64,000 bases of DNA, taken from Oncomelania hupensis. Its lineage: Eukaryota > Mollusca > Gastropoda > Littorinimorpha > Pomatiopsidae. Numbering within the stretch: position 1 is the first letter of the stretch; each line of letters begins with the position of its first letter. Made by a program: the position numbers and the translations under genes. The stretch is taken from NCBI GenBank assembly GCA_036898135.1, contig CM072513.1, forward strand, positions 19,873,786 to 19,937,785, written 5' to 3'. The notes under the pieces are model-generated. The model searched no databases. It worked only from the letters and a program-made list of their open reading frames with translations, and was not told where the DNA came from. Shown piece after piece: positions 44,526-56,845 of the stretch.

Positions 44526-44663
44526 TGGGGAGTCAAAGCCTAGTTATAATGGAATAGTCGGCCAATAGATTCCAGTAAAATAAACTTTACTCCAAGTTTT
44601 ACAAAAGGATGGTGGCTTGGCGAAGCGGCAACACAATCACTCACACAATCAAACCCGGGTAAG

Positions 44664-45105
44664 TGGAGGCACGGTGGTCTAATGGTAGTGCTTTGGCTTG
44701 GGGATCTGAAGGTTCCGGGTTCGAGCCCTGGCCGGGCCATTGTGTTGTGTCCCTGGGAAAGACACTTTACTCCCGTTTCCTACTCCTTCGGATGAGAGTA
44801 TAAACCGAAGTCTGTGTGTCGCATACATTCCATAATAACGGACTTTAAAGATCCTGACGCTCATGTCCTAGACGGGTGAGTGCCGGTAACAAAAACACAC
44901 CCAGCATGCACTTGGTCCTTCTCCCCCATCCCTGGCTGCCCAGGATTGTGCTCAGTTGTCCGAGCGTCAGACCATGCGCCCAAAGGCTGCGGGTGGGCGT
45001 CTCAGGTGGTTTGAGTTAGATCCTGTATCGGCCAGCGCTTTGAGCAGTTCTTGAGTTGGTAAAGCGCTATATAAAAAAGTCATTAAATCAAATTAAAAAA
45101 AAGTT
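44664..45105 (+). mobile_element. tRNA-derived SINE, most complete copy
   Basis: The head has an A-box-like GTGGTCTAATGGTAGTGC and a B box GGGTTCGAGCCC. The body contains AAAGATCCTGACGCTCATGT, CCTAGACGGGTGAGTGCCGG, GATTGTGCTCAGTTGTC and GTTAGATCCTGTATCGGCCA. The 3' end is AAAGCGCTATATAAAAAAGT and a short A/T tail. Other copies are at 14.3, 48.1, 50.8 and 59.0 kb. Confidence 0.9.
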
Positions 45106-45295
45106 AAAACAGAAACTAGATTGCAGCGCAGCGATATTAAATGTTATTAATTTTATTTTTGTTTTTTGATCCGTATGATATCGGGGGGTTTACATTTTGA
45201 CTTATGGGTTTTTCAGTATTTGTTTTGTGTGTGTGAAGTGTTCATCATGGATGACTTTCATTTCTTTTCTACATTTTTTTACATCTTTATTCCTT

Positions 45296-45301
45296 TCTTC
45301 C

Positions 45302-45388
<87 letters not shown>

Positions 45389-45400
45389 ATCTTTCTATTT
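45296..45400. repeat. (TTTC)n microsatellite
   Basis: About 22 TTTC units with edge variants. Weaker TTTC-rich stretches recur at about 45,500 and 46,070-46,190. Confidence 0.95.
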
Positions 45401-46646
45401 ATTTTTCTATGTCTTTTTTTTATTTGTAAAAATTTTCCGTCCCTCTGTGTTTTTTTTTTGTTCTTTCTTTTTTTTTAAATCTTTTTTCTTTGTATTTCTT
45501 TTTCTTTCTTTCTTTAAACTCTATCATTTAATTATTAAGCCTATCATTTAATGGAGCTGCTGTATGGAACTCTCTTCCTCTGGAGTGTAAACATTGCACC
45601 ACAATATTTTCTTTCAAAAATAACCTATGCAAACATCTGCAAAATTAATTATAAAACTGATATTTTTTATATGATAACACAATTTTTCATGAGATTGTAG
45701 TATGATAGTAATAGTAATGATGATGATAATAATAATATTAATTATAATTATTATTATTATTGTTGTTATAATTATTGTTATTATCATTGTTGTTATGATT
45801 ATTGTTATTTGTATTATTATTATGAGGGTGAGGGATAGGAAGGGTGGTGGTTGCCTAACTTTGTTTAAAGATCATGATGAAGATGTTGGTGTGATTGTGT
45901 GTGCATGTGTGTGAGTGCATGGGTGTGTGATTTCTATGATTTCCAAGTTAATGTTAAAGGTTATTTATTATGTTAATTTGTTAAGGGACAGATTGGAAGA
46001 TTAGACTTCTTATTAGTCTAAAATCTTTATCCCTAATAAAAAAAGTTTCAAAAAAGTTTAAAAGTTTCAAAGTTTCTTTCTTTCTTTCCATTTCTTTCTA
46101 GGTCTCTCTTTCTTTATTTTCTTTTCTATAAATATTTTCTTTTCTTTCTTTCCTTATTCCTTTTTTTTTTCGTTCTCTCTTTCTTCGATAGTTGTTGGAT
46201 TTATTAAATCATTTATTGCGCTAAATGACATGTTTGAGTACGCTGTCTAATCTTTTTTTTTTAAATAAATACATTCTTGGGGGGCATATCTCCGTTACGG
46301 AGCAATGGGGAATCTGCGTAATCTTTTAATGTTATTCTTCCATTTTACGACTACTTAGACTAGTTCAACGGTTTTAGGCGTGACGGCTTTGCGCGAATAA
46401 TTCTTAAGATGCGCGAATAGGGTTTTGGGATAGCGCAGTAGTTTTAGGCGTGGCGACATTGCGCGCATGGGCAGTAGGCGCGGTTTTTAAAATTCGATCC
46501 TCGGTCCTGCTTATTGATGTTTTGGTATGTGAGTATGAGACGCAATGTTTTCGCGCAATGTTAAACAGATGGGTTTTGCACCGCATACCATAATATATAA
46601 TGGCCATCTGTTCCTAAAGGACCACTGTTTTAGCATGTTTCTGTGC

Positions 46647-46681
<35 letters not shown>

Positions 46682-47540
46682 TAGGCGTGTATTCATGGAG
46701 AAATGGGGGTGCTAATCTTGCCTTTTTATGCACAAAACGGAAGCTTTAGGCTAACGCTCCACTCTTTTTTTTTTTTTTTGAAATCTGGAAGCCCACTTTT
46801 TTCTAAGTACATGAGGGTGTTGTTATAGTGCATGGGGGTGCTTTTGTAGTTCATGGGAGTGTTTTATGTACATGGGAGTGCTGGTTTGTGGCCAAATTTG
46901 AAGTGAAATGGTTAGGGCTAGAGTTAGGAGCCAAAATTAGTCAACGTTTTGACATTTTTAAAAAAATCTACTACTTACATTTTTTAGATGAATTTTGCGA
47001 TCTTTTCTTATTAAAAAACCACTTTCTGATTACTGCATTTCGTCCCAAACACTAGGTTGTCACGAATACACCCTTGTGTGTGTATGTGTGTGTGCGTGTG
47101 GGTGTGTGTGAGGGAGAGCGTTATTTTAATTTTATTTGTAATTAGTTCTTCACGTTCTTTCTACTCGTTTATTAATATGCTTATTTGAGTAACAAGCCAC
47201 GGAAAGAGACAAAACAGTCGCTAAGAAGGGAGGGGAGAAAAGAGTGACGAAGAAAAAGAAAGATGAACGAAAAGAGAAACACTGAAGGAAAGAACGTGAA
47301 AGTAACCTACAGGCGAAAAGTTGAGAGTTAATAAGAGAGAGAAGAATAGACATTAGTCTACATCTTACATGAAGAAGGAGAAGAAGCCGTGTGTGCATAT
47401 GTGAGCAATGTGTGAGCAAAACACGAAGACAAACAGATGGTTGAGCAAGGCGTTCATGGAGAGGTATGAAAATGAGGGAAAGGGGAAAGAAAGGACGTGA
47501 AGAGTAATAAAGAAACAGAGAGTAATAGTGCAGAAAGACA
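45401..47540. other. No gene; low-complexity and short repeats
   Basis: ATT/GTT-rich run at 45,700-45,830. A LINE-like 3' end (TCTTTATCCCTAATAAAAAA) near 46,020. GTTTTAGGCGTG(A/G)CG repeated at 46,371 and 46,441. (GT)n at 46,651-46,679. CATGGG(A/G)GTG repeated about four times at 46,810-46,885. No credible coding region. Confidence 0.5.
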
Positions 47541-47830
47541 TGAAGAAAGAAAGAAAGAAAGAAAGAGAGAAAGAAAGAAAGAAAAGTAAGAGAAGGATAA
47601 ACAGAAAAAGGAATGTTAAGAAGAACAATTCGCACGCGTGTGCAAAAAAAAAACCACAAAAAAACCCAACATGACAACAACCACAACAAGAACAACAACG
47701 ACAACAATAAGAACTACAACAACAACAACAACAAGAACTACAACAACGACAACAACAACGATAACAACGACAACAACAACTACAACAACCACAACGACAA
47801 CAACAACGACAAGAACGACACAGAGGAAAA
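47541..47830. repeat. (GAAA)n and degenerate (AAC)n runs
   Basis: GAAA units at 47,545-47,585, then ACAACAACGACAACAA-type sequence at 47,670-47,820. Frames of poly-Asn, poly-Thr and poly-Val are artefacts. Confidence 0.9.
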
Positions 47831-48116
47831 AAACCAGATCGTTGCACAAGAGGTTCAGAGGTAGATGTGTGCACTGTGATAAGAGCGGGGGCCTGTTATT
47901 GTTGGTATCGCTCCTGAAACAGGAGAACGAACCTGCCTCTAGCTTCAGTCACAGGAAGCTGCGGTTCAATGACCTTCCCAACAGCTGCTGGGGAGACTTG
48001 CCAAGAGCGTATGTATTTTAATTTATTACGCTTGAGAATTAAAGCTAAGAGTGCCGTCGACCTCCAGAAAATTCGTAAAACTGACTGTCTCTCTCATTGT
48101 GCTTAATGATGTTTTT

Positions 48117-48420
48117 ATTCCTTCTGATGGGAGTATAAACCGAGGTCTGGGCACGGAACGCTCGCATTTCATTTCACGGACTTTAAAGATCCTGACGCTC
48201 ATGTCCTAGACGGGTGAGTGCCGGCTACACCAAAACACCCAGCACTCCCCCAGCCCCGGTCGCCCAGGATTGTGCTCAGTTGTCTGGGCGTCAGACGATG
48301 CGCCCAATGGCTGCAAGTGGGCGCCTCGGGCGGCTTGAGTTAGATCCTGTATCGACCAGCGCCTTGAGCAGCTCTTGTACCAGAAGCGCGCTATATAAGA
48401 GCTATTACATTAAAAATATC
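48117..48420 (+). mobile_element. tRNA-derived SINE, head missing
   Basis: Shares GAGTATAAACCGAGGTCTG, AAAGATCCTGACGCTCATGT, CCTAGACGGGTGAGTGCCGG and the 3' end GCGCGCTATATAAGAGC with the copy at 44.7 kb. Confidence 0.85.
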
Positions 48421-48454
48421 AAGGCAAATCTTTAATCTGAACCCCACACCTTGC

Positions 48455-48473
48455 ACACACACACACACGCACG

Positions 48474-48524
<51 letters not shown>

Positions 48525-48530
48525 ACGCAC
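48455..48530. repeat. (CA)n microsatellite
   Basis: CA repeats with CGCACGCACGCA interruption. Confidence 0.95.
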
Positions 48531-48759
48531 ACAAAGAAAAGATTCCCCAGCAATGCCTAGCTTCGGGAACTCAGCAAACGTTCAAAGATCGAGGGTTCAT
48601 CAATAACAACGCTGACAATATTCAAGCGAGCCAGAAAAGAAATAGGGGATTGTGAGGAGGACGTTGTTCAAACCCAGACATGCAGGTAGTCAAAACCTGA
48701 TCTGTTTTCCTGGCAGAGGGTGCCTCGCTTCAAGAATTCATAATGATAATAAAGCTTAG

Positions 48760-49045
48760 ACCTGGTTTCCACTTGCTGTATATCAATCATCGGGTTCATA
48801 CAATACGTAGACTCGCATTGCTATGTGCATGCGAGTCAAAAATCAAATTTAAAAAAGTAAACCTGGTTTCCACTTGCTGTATATTAATCAACTGATTGTT
48901 GAGCATGAAGGCATGCAGTTACAACCTGATCTGCTTTTATTTCTTTGACTTTAACCGTTCAGTTTTATTTGTAAACATGGGTTCAGCGTGTTGTACATTA
49001 ATCAGCTGATAATGTGAACATATCATAAACCTGAAACCAGGTAAA
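48760..49045. repeat. Degenerate ~105-bp tandem repeat, about 3 copies
   Basis: ACCTGGTTTCCACTTGCTGT followed by ATATCAATCA at 48,769, a similar block at 48,860, and a weaker one (CATGGGTTCAGCGTGTTG, ACATTAATCAGCTGATAA) at 48,974. Confidence 0.65.
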
Positions 49046-49955
49046 CAAAAACGTTCCTTCAGTTTCTTTTTTTCAACTATTTATATTGTACAGAAAAGCA
49101 AATGGCTGCTCAAGAGGTGGGACAAAGGAACGTCAACCATACCGTGTATTCAAATGGTAACGGAGTTTCCGTAATCTTTCAGATGTTGGGAGAGTATGAG
49201 TGAAGGCGATTGAAGACCCCCCTTTTGTCTGGTCCAGCTTAATGAGGACGGTGTCCTTTCTCTTCTTCTTTCTCTTCGCTCCTTTGCGTTCCTCTGTGTC
49301 GAACGCAGTGACTGCTGCGCCCTGTTTTTGTGTGTTTGTGTCTGTGCAAGCCCTCGAATGCTTTCCTAAAGCCAGAACACAAAGTTGTTGACATCCACAA
49401 ACATGCAAGGGACGCCACTCTGGAGCGACCAGCACCCACTGAATGTCGAAGCAAAGCGCTTTTTTTTGTTGTTGGAATTTTTCTGTTTTAGTCTAGGTTT
49501 GTTATCTTTATAACTTTTATGTATTATCTTTCATTTGTTTACAAAAATTACAAAAAGGAATGATATTTATAAAGCGCTTTTTCCTATAAAAAATTCGGTT
49601 CAAAGCGCAATTGTCACGCACCCACACACACAACAAAAATGAAAATCATTACAATGGAAAAAGAATTGAAAAATAAAGATGCAGCAAAGAGGACAAAAGT
49701 TTATTTTTATATATGCATACTTGCAGAGGTGGGTTAATAGAGACCATGCCGAACACACCTTTGAGGTGGAAGATGGTTAATGAGTAAAGGAAGGCGAGAC
49801 GAAAGGATTTTGTTTTAGGTTTTAATACATTTTTCTATTCGCTGGGACGCAGTGTGCTGCTAGAAATCTAGAGGCGGGTTATAAAGTTTGCTTGACTTGA
49901 CTTGACAAACATGTTAAAGTTATAATAGTTTGTGGATCTTCCTCTTATAACTTAG
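49046..49955. other. No recognisable gene
   Basis: Mixed sequence. A SINE-tail-like phrase (AAAGCGCTTTTTCCTATAAA) at about 49,572 is the only relic noticed. Confidence 0.45.
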
Positions 49956-49966
49956 CGTTTGTTTTC

Positions 49967-50225
49967 CTATCCTATCCTATCCCATAACTCGGAGGTCGTA
50001 GGGGCACCACAGAATGATCGTTTAACCAGCGTACTCCATCTTTCTCTGTCCTCGGCAACCCTGATGGTTTTGCTCAGTGTCAAACCAGTCCATTCTCGAA
50101 TGTTGTCCTCCCACCTCTTTTTCGGTCTCCCTCTTCTTCTACCGCCTTGCACTGTGCCTTTCAGGATGGTCTTTGCAAGACCTGATGATCTGGGGACGTG
50201 GCCATACCATCGGAGTTTCCGTGCA
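49967..50225 (-). mobile_element. 5'-truncated LINE copy (GGATA-tail family)
   Basis: Minus strand: KLRWYGHVPRSSGLAKTILK, RPKKRWEDNIREWTGLTLSK, then RERWSTLVKRS and a frame slip, with the GGATA tail seen as CCTATCCTATCCTATCCCAT on the plus strand. CGTTTGT lies on both sides (49,956-49,962 and 50,226-50,232), a possible 7-bp target duplication. Confidence 0.85.
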
Positions 50226-50338
50226 CGTTTGTACCTCATTAGCGCAACTGAAAGAAACTATAAAGCCATTCATATCTGACATTGGAACTGCCTACAGGTC
50301 TTGAATGAAATACAACATAATGTATTTGGATCGTAAAT

Positions 50339-50339
<1 letters not shown>

Positions 50340-50419
<80 letters not shown>

Positions 50420-50735
50420 AGAAAGAGAGAGAGAGAGAGAGAGAAAGAGAAAGAGAGAGAGGGAGAGAGAAAGACAGAGAGAGAGAAAGAGAGAGAGAAA
50501 GGGAGAGAGACAGGGAGAGAGAAAGACACAGAGAGAGAAAGAGAGAGAGAGAAAGGGAGAGAGACAGGGAGAGAGAAAGACAGAGAGAGAGAAAGAGAGA
50601 GAGAGAAAGGGAGAGAGACAGGGAGAGAGAAAGACAGAGAGAGAAAGAGAGAGAGAGAAAGGGAGAGAGACAGGGAGAGAGAAAGACAGAGAGAGAGAGA
50701 GAAAGAGAGAGAGAGAAAGTAGAGAAAGAGAGCGG
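50340..50735. repeat. (GA)n array with higher-order ~52-bp unit
   Basis: A pure GA run (50,341-50,412) passes into four or so units containing GGGAGAGAGACAGGGAGAG and AAAGACAGAGAG. Confidence 0.9.
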
Positions 50736-50784
50736 TCTAATAATAACTAACACACTGAATGAAACAGAACGATACGCCCAAGGC

Positions 50785-51075
50785 TTTCCGTCGGATGAGA
50801 GTATAAACCATGGTCTATTCTGTGCACGCACGCATTCCATCGAACGGACTTTAAAGATACCGACGCTCATGTCCTATACGAGTGAGTGCCGGCTACACAA
50901 ACACAGTAAGCACGAGGTCAGCCAGAGTTGTGCTCAGTTGTCTGGGCGTAAGATAATGCGCCCAAATGCTGCAAGTGGGCGCATATGACTGAAATAGAGC
51001 CTTTATCAGCCAGCGCCTTGAGCAGGCCACGAGCCGGAAAAGTGCTATATAAGAACGATACAATAACATAAAATA
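50785..51075 (+). mobile_element. tRNA-derived SINE, head missing
   Basis: GGATGAGAGTATAAACCATG, then AAAGATACCGACGCTCATGT, ATGCGCCCAAATGCTGCAAG and the 3' end AAAGTGCTATATAAGAACGA. Confidence 0.85.
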
Positions 51076-51660
51076 ATGTTCATGCCTCCCCCCAAAACTC
51101 GGTCTTCCATAGATTGGTACAGGTAACTGGTTAACCTAAACACTAACCTTAAAATAGGTGTAATGATGGCATCTTGGGAAAAAACAAAAAAATAACGTCA
51201 ATATCCTGAAAGAACATAGACCTTGGGGCCCCAGAACATAAACCTGCCCTTATAGAGACTTGAGGGAACATAGGTATACACCTTAAAGAACACTGAGCTG
51301 ACTTCTTGCTTTTAAGGTTAAGCCACTTAAAACATAAATACTACAATATGTTGAACTGATTACAGCTCTAGCTGTGCACAGAGCACTACAATCTTAAGTG
51401 AACAGTTTTTTTCAGGCGGGCAACTGCTCTTTGTCAACTGTCGGTCTCGAGTCTTCACGTTGTCAATCACCCCCAAAACCAGGTTCGTAGCGTACTGCCT
51501 AGCTGAGACGCACCGAGGCTTACCTAGCTTAAAGGCTCCACTGGTGGAGGGGCTCGAACGTATGCTTCAGCGATCCTCAGCTACGCATTGTGAGCTTGTA
51601 GCGGTACCCCGGCGCAGCAGATTGTCTGGAACTCTTACCCAGCTGGGCGAGCAGTAAACC
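51076..51660. other. No recognisable gene
   Basis: Mixed sequence without a credible frame or repeat. Confidence 0.5.
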
Positions 51661-51663
51661 TAC

Positions 51664-53025
51664 ACAATAGTACACATCATAGTGTTTATAATACTACACA
51701 GCATAGTGTTTATAATAGTACACATCATAGTGTTTATAATAGTACACAGCATAGTGTTTATAATAGTACACGTCATAGTGCTTATAATAGTACACATCAT
51801 AGTGCTTATAATAGTAGGCTTACACGTCATGGTGCTTATAACAATACACATCATAGTGCTTATAATAGTGCACATCATAGTGCTTATAATAGTGCACATC
51901 ATAGTGCTTATAATAGTACACAGCCTAGTGTTTATACTTTTACACAGCATAGTGTTTATAATAGTACACAGCATAGTGTTTATAATAGTGCACATCATAG
52001 TGCTTATAATAGTACACAGCCTAGTGTTTATAATTTTACACGGCATAGTATTTATAATAGTACACATCATAGTGTTTATAATTGTACACATCATAGTGCT
52101 TATAATAGTACACATCATATGGCTTATAATAGTAAACGTCATCGTGCTTATAATAATACACATCATAGTGTTTATAATAGTGCACATCATAGTGCTTATA
52201 ATAGTGCACAGCCTAGTGTTTATAATTTTACACGCATAGTGTTTATAATAGTACACATCATAGTGTTTATAATTGTACACATCATAGTGCTTATAATAGT
52301 ACACATCATAGTGCTTATAATAGTACACATCATAGTGCTTATAATAGTACACAGCCTAGTGTTTATAATTTTACACGGCATAGTGTTTATAATAGTACAC
52401 AGCATAATGCATGTAATCGTACACATAGTGCATATAGTAGTAGTACACATCATAGTGCATAATAGTACACATCATAATGCATATACTACACATCAAAGTG
52501 CATAATATACTACACATCAAAGTGCATATTATAGTACACATCATAGTGCATAATAGTACTCATCATAATGCATGTACTACACATCATAGTGCATAATATA
52601 GTATACATCATAGTGGATAATAATATACATCACAATGCATTTACAACATATCATAGTGCATAATATAGAACACATCATAGTGCATAGGCCTAATACAGTA
52701 CACCTCATAGTGTATAATATAATACACATCATAGTGCATAATATAGTACTCATCATAGTGCATAATACAGTACACATCATAGTGCATAATACAGTACACA
52801 TCATAGTGCATAACATAGTTTACATCATAGTGCATAACATAGTTTACATCATAGTGCATACTATGGTACACATCATAGTGCATACTATGGTACACATCGT
52901 AGTGCATAATATAGTACACATCATAGTGCATCATACAGTACACATCATAGTGCATCATACAGTACACACCATAGTGCATATTATAGTACACGTCATAGTG
53001 CATAAAATAGTATAAATGTATACTA
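51664..53025. repeat. 24-bp minisatellite, about 57 copies in two subfamilies
   Basis: Left part (to about 52,440): unit CACATCATAGTG(T/C)TTATAA followed by TAGTA. Right part: unit CATAGTGCATAATA followed by TAGTACACAT. The 24-bp period leaves long frames on both strands (repeating HYDVYY and IIVH peptides) with no independent evidence of coding. Confidence 0.95.
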
Positions 53026-53244
53026 TACTATATCGTAGACTCGCTATTCTCACAAAATGCACACACACAGACACACACCCAAACACGCACACATACACAC
53101 GGATACACACACATACACACACACAGACTTACGCACACATACCCTCACTAGTGGTTTTGTACCCTGGTAAGCCAGGGTATACAGGTTGCTGTTTAAAATG
53201 TAGACAGAGAGACAACTGTTGTCTGCGAGTTTCATTTGGACGAT

Positions 53245-53580
53245 GATACCTCCCCATATCCCCCTTGATACCCCACCATACCCCCCTCCCCCCTGATATC
53301 TCCCCGTCCCCCCCATAATGCCTCACCATACCCCCTTGATACCTCCCCGAAACCACTTGATACCTCCCCATACCCCCTTGATACCTTCCGTACCCCCCTT
53401 GTAACCTACCTGTACCCTCCTTGATTCTTCCCCGTTGATCGTTTCGCAGGTATGGATGAAAGGAATCGAACAGCACCATGCCCCTTAATATATACCCGTA
53501 TCCCCGTTATGCCTACCCATGCCCCTTTAAACCTACCCGTAGCCCCCTTTTACCTACACGTACCACCCCATCCCGATCCT
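53245..53580. repeat. Degenerate C-rich tandem repeat
   Basis: CCCCCTTGATACCTCCCC-like units of about 20 bp occur about twelve times with substitutions. Confidence 0.75.

Positions 53581-53582
<2 letters not shown>

Positions 53583-53677
<95 letters not shown>
53583..53677. repeat. (TAA)n microsatellite
   Basis: About 31 TAA triplets. Confidence 0.95.
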
Positions 53678-53678
<1 letters not shown>

Positions 53679-53837
53679 TAATGGATATATGTATGCTTTT
53701 TTTTGTTAAAAAAAATAATTTTGTTTAATTTTATTGGACATGCGTATATTTACGAATTTTATCTTATTGTTTTTGGCTGCTTATAATGATTCTGTGTGTG
53801 TTTGTTTGAAGGCATGTGGTGTTAGATGTATGTTTTA

Positions 53838-53846
53838 TATATATAA

Positions 53847-53922
<76 letters not shown>
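53838..53922. repeat. (TA)n microsatellite
   Basis: About 40 TA dinucleotides after a TATAAATAAA start. A self-complementary run. A SINE-like 3' tail (GAGCGCTTTGAGCAGACT, TTGCGCTTTATAAAATAA) follows at 53,990-54,035. Confidence 0.95.
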
Positions 53923-53926
<4 letters not shown>

Positions 53927-54031
53927 CATGTTTTAGTGTGTTGTACAGTCTCTTATTGTGCAAGAGCTTGTGTGAGAGCATGCGTGTGAGCGCTTTGAGC
54001 AGACTTTTTAGTTTGGAATTGCGCTTTATAA

Positions 54032-54035
<4 letters not shown>

Positions 54036-54094
<59 letters not shown>

Positions 54095-54115
54095 TATTAT
54101 TATTGTTATTAGTTT

Positions 54116-54146
<31 letters not shown>

Positions 54147-54148
54147 AT

Positions 54149-54232
<84 letters not shown>
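54036..54232. repeat. (TAA)n microsatellite with inverted segment
   Basis: TAA repeats, a short TTATTATTATTG segment in inverse sense, then more TAA repeats. It grows directly from the SINE-like tail TTTATAAAATAATAA. Confidence 0.95.
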
Positions 54233-54307
54233 GTTAACAGTAAAAAGCCTACGTTAAAAAGAAAAATATCCATATTGTAGTGTTAAAAAAACCATTAAAA
54301 AAATATG

Positions 54308-54380
54308 GCCCACAGGAGATTTGAACTTGGGTCTCCTGCACGGTAGGCAATTGTCTTACTAAGTGAGCTACCAAGGCTTC
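54308..54380 (-). other. tRNA-like sequence, probably a SINE head or tRNA relic
   Basis: Minus strand: GCCTTGGTAGCTCACTTAGT with an A-box-like core, and CCCAAGTTCAAATCTCC as a degenerate B box, ending GTGGGCC. The anticodon loop does not have T at position 33 and the acceptor stem is incomplete, so I do not call a functional tRNA. Confidence 0.4.
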
Positions 54381-54938
54381 GTATAAACATCATCAATTTT
54401 TTGGTCTATATTGGAAAACATGCTGAAACTTCGATTCGATTTGTAATTAATCAAATTTAATTAGTTAAACACAAAATTTTGTAAGATTGGTGACATGAGT
54501 GCAAAAGTATTTTGAATGGAAATAAAACAAAATTTGCGGTATTACGGAACGGCACGTTCTTGACACAGGTTGAATCGGAAGCGCCTCGCGGAATGAGACT
54601 ATTGCAGTTTGTGGACATTTTGTTTATTTATTTACCTCAGAAACGGTTAAACGTTTGGCAAGGAAATGTTGGCTATAACGATTTCGCGGGTTTTGAGCGC
54701 ACAGCAGGCCGATCCGCAGCGCCCAGCACCTGCCCAGATCAGCGTCCATACCGGACAAACTTTACAGTAGAGGCGAAGAAGGACTTCCGGCTAAGCAATT
54801 TATATATATAGATTTACATTGACACACACAGAAAGGTAAATCAATGAATGTTTAGGGCACTCTTCTTACAAATAAAACCCACCATAAAAACATTAGAAAC
54901 GTGCTTCAGGATAAACGTGAACGTTGACATGAAATAAA

Positions 54939-54940
<2 letters not shown>
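54381..54940. other. No recognised gene; one open frame of 100 codons
   Basis: A frame at 54,512-54,811 (plus) has mixed amino-acid composition (VLRNGTFLTQVESEAPRG, VWQGNVGYNDFAGFE) and is not simple repeat, but I recognise no family and see no splice or promoter signals. It may be a piece of an unrecognised transposon or chance. Confidence 0.25.
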
Positions 54941-54942
<2 letters not shown>

Positions 54943-54990
<48 letters not shown>

Positions 54991-55119
54991 GCATTCTCTC
55001 TCTCACTCTCTCTCTTTTTTGTCTTTCCCTCATTCTCTTATTGTATCTCTCATTCTCTCTCTCACACACATTCTCTCTCTCTCACTATCTCTCTCTTTGT
55101 CTTTCCTCTCATCCTCTCT

Positions 55120-55210
<91 letters not shown>
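54943..55210. repeat. (CT)n/(CA)n microsatellite
   Basis: CT runs with CACACA and CATT interruptions, then a long pure CT run to 55,208. Confidence 0.95.
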
Positions 55211-55273
55211 CCCGTCAATGTGTACCTCACACGGCACATCATGTCACTGTTTTACCACCTCTTGATCAACGAT

Positions 55274-55870
55274 AGCATGGGACCCCCGTTGGGGTGCCTG
55301 GGGTTTCAGTATAAATAGTATCCCCACTTTCTGGAAATTTAGTGCTTTAAATTCCCACTGTCGCAGTCTTTCTCACTTGCTCTTTCTCATTCCTGCTCTG
55401 TTCTATCAATCTGCTATACTATCTTCTTCTTCGCTAGACCAGTCATCTACCTTTTTTTCTTGAAAACTCTTCCGGGAGAAGCTAGACTCCTTATTTGTGT
55501 TTGAGGTTTGTTGGATCAGCTTGGGAATATTGGACGCTTTTTGCCAGGTGGTCACTAGGGCTTCCTATGATGTTATTATTTAGCAATTTAGGCATTTTAT
55601 ATGTATGTGTTTTGTTGATAATTTATAATGATGTTTGTATTCTATTTTGTTTTTGTAAATGGGGGTTCAATAAATTAGAGTACAGCCTCAGCGTCCCCTG
55701 CGTGGGATGTCTTTATTGTAAAGTGACTGGCTGGTGGAGAGCTTTCAGTTTTACCACTAGGGTTGTTTCGGCAGATCTTTTATGCGGATCAGGGGTTGTC
55801 CAGTCCTGATTTGGCTCGGAAGAGTCCGCTGGACCTAAAGCAATAATAATGTAATGTAATGTAATGTTCC
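55274..55870 (+). mobile_element. Dispersed repeat family B, copy 2
   Basis: Closely matches 26,430-27,055 from GGGTTTCAGTATAAATAGTA through GCAGATCTTTTATGCGGATC and ends in three TAATG units. The two copies differ by scattered substitutions and a short indel near the 3' end. Confidence 0.75.
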
Positions 55871-56457
55871 CCAATACCTGCAAAAAGATTATATTATTTA
55901 TTAATGCACCTCGCTTCAATATCGTTGAAAAAGCTGAATAAGCTGTTCATCGTCAATGTCGAACAGCCTTTCTGGGTCTTTAAGGAGCAAGATGCTTCGG
56001 CTTTCTGGAAGAGTCTGGAGTCTGAAAATGTTCTTTGATCTGCCTAGCAACAACATTGCATAGGGGCAGAGCAGGGTAGCGTTGTGTTTGCGGGGAGTAT
56101 TATGTCCGTGTGCGTATGTGAGTGTGTGTGCGCGCGCTCGCGTGCGTATACGTATATAGTGTTTGTGCACGTTTGTCTGCATGGGCATGCATCTTGGTGT
56201 TTCGTGTATTTGCCCCCTTGTGCACATGGTGTTGTGTGTGTGTATGTGTGTGTGTGTGTGTTTGTGGTATTGTATGTGTGGGGTGGAATGGATTGGGGGT
56301 AGATTACGTTAGTATTTGTGGTTTATTTACGTGGGAGTGCACAAAGTGCATATGTTTTGCCACCCTGGTAAAGCTTTATCTGCAGAAAATCTCTTTTCCA
56401 GACGGGCATGTTGAAACCATTTCTCCAGAACAGCCGTCTCATTGGTTCAAAATATAG

Positions 56458-56547
<90 letters not shown>

Positions 56548-56649
56548 AATTTGTCCTTTAAGGCATTATTGTTCTAACTGCTACAATTTAATAAGTCGAT
56601 GAAGAATAAACCGCGCCATCTTATGAGTAGTGTTGGCTGTTTTGTCAGT
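55871..56649. repeat. (GT)n-rich stretch and (GA)n microsatellite
   Basis: GT-rich sequence at 56,100-56,285 and a GA run at 56,460-56,544. No gene seen in the rest. Confidence 0.8.
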
Positions 56650-56845
56650 AGAAAGAGATAGAAAGAGATTTTTCTTATATAGCGCACTTACAAGCTCAGA
56701 GAGCTTCTCAAGGCGCTGGCCCGTAATATCCAGCAATCACACAATAGTTTGCTGAAGTCAGGATTCGAACCCACATCGCCCAGGACGCACTCACACAAGT
56801 CGTGCGTTCTGAGTGTAGACTGAGAAGTTTGTACTAAAAGACTAG
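56650..56845 (-). mobile_element. tRNA-derived SINE with a different head
   Basis: Minus strand: GATGTGGGTTCGAATCCTGA gives a perfect B box. The 3' end GGCCAGCGCCTTGAGAAGC and AGTGCGCTATATAAGAAAAA matches the tail of the other SINE family. Confidence 0.75.

Noticed and set aside
44660..44740. Functional tRNA gene
   Set aside because: A and B boxes are present, but the cloverleaf is imperfect and the sequence continues into a SINE body shared with several other loci.
51660..52352. 230-codon minus-strand frame and 185-codon plus-strand frame
   Set aside because: Both strands are open because the minisatellite unit is 24 bp. The peptides are exact 8-residue repeats.
54512..54811. Host protein-coding gene
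   Set aside because: A single 100-codon frame without recognised domain, splice sites or promoter; kept only as an unassigned open frame.
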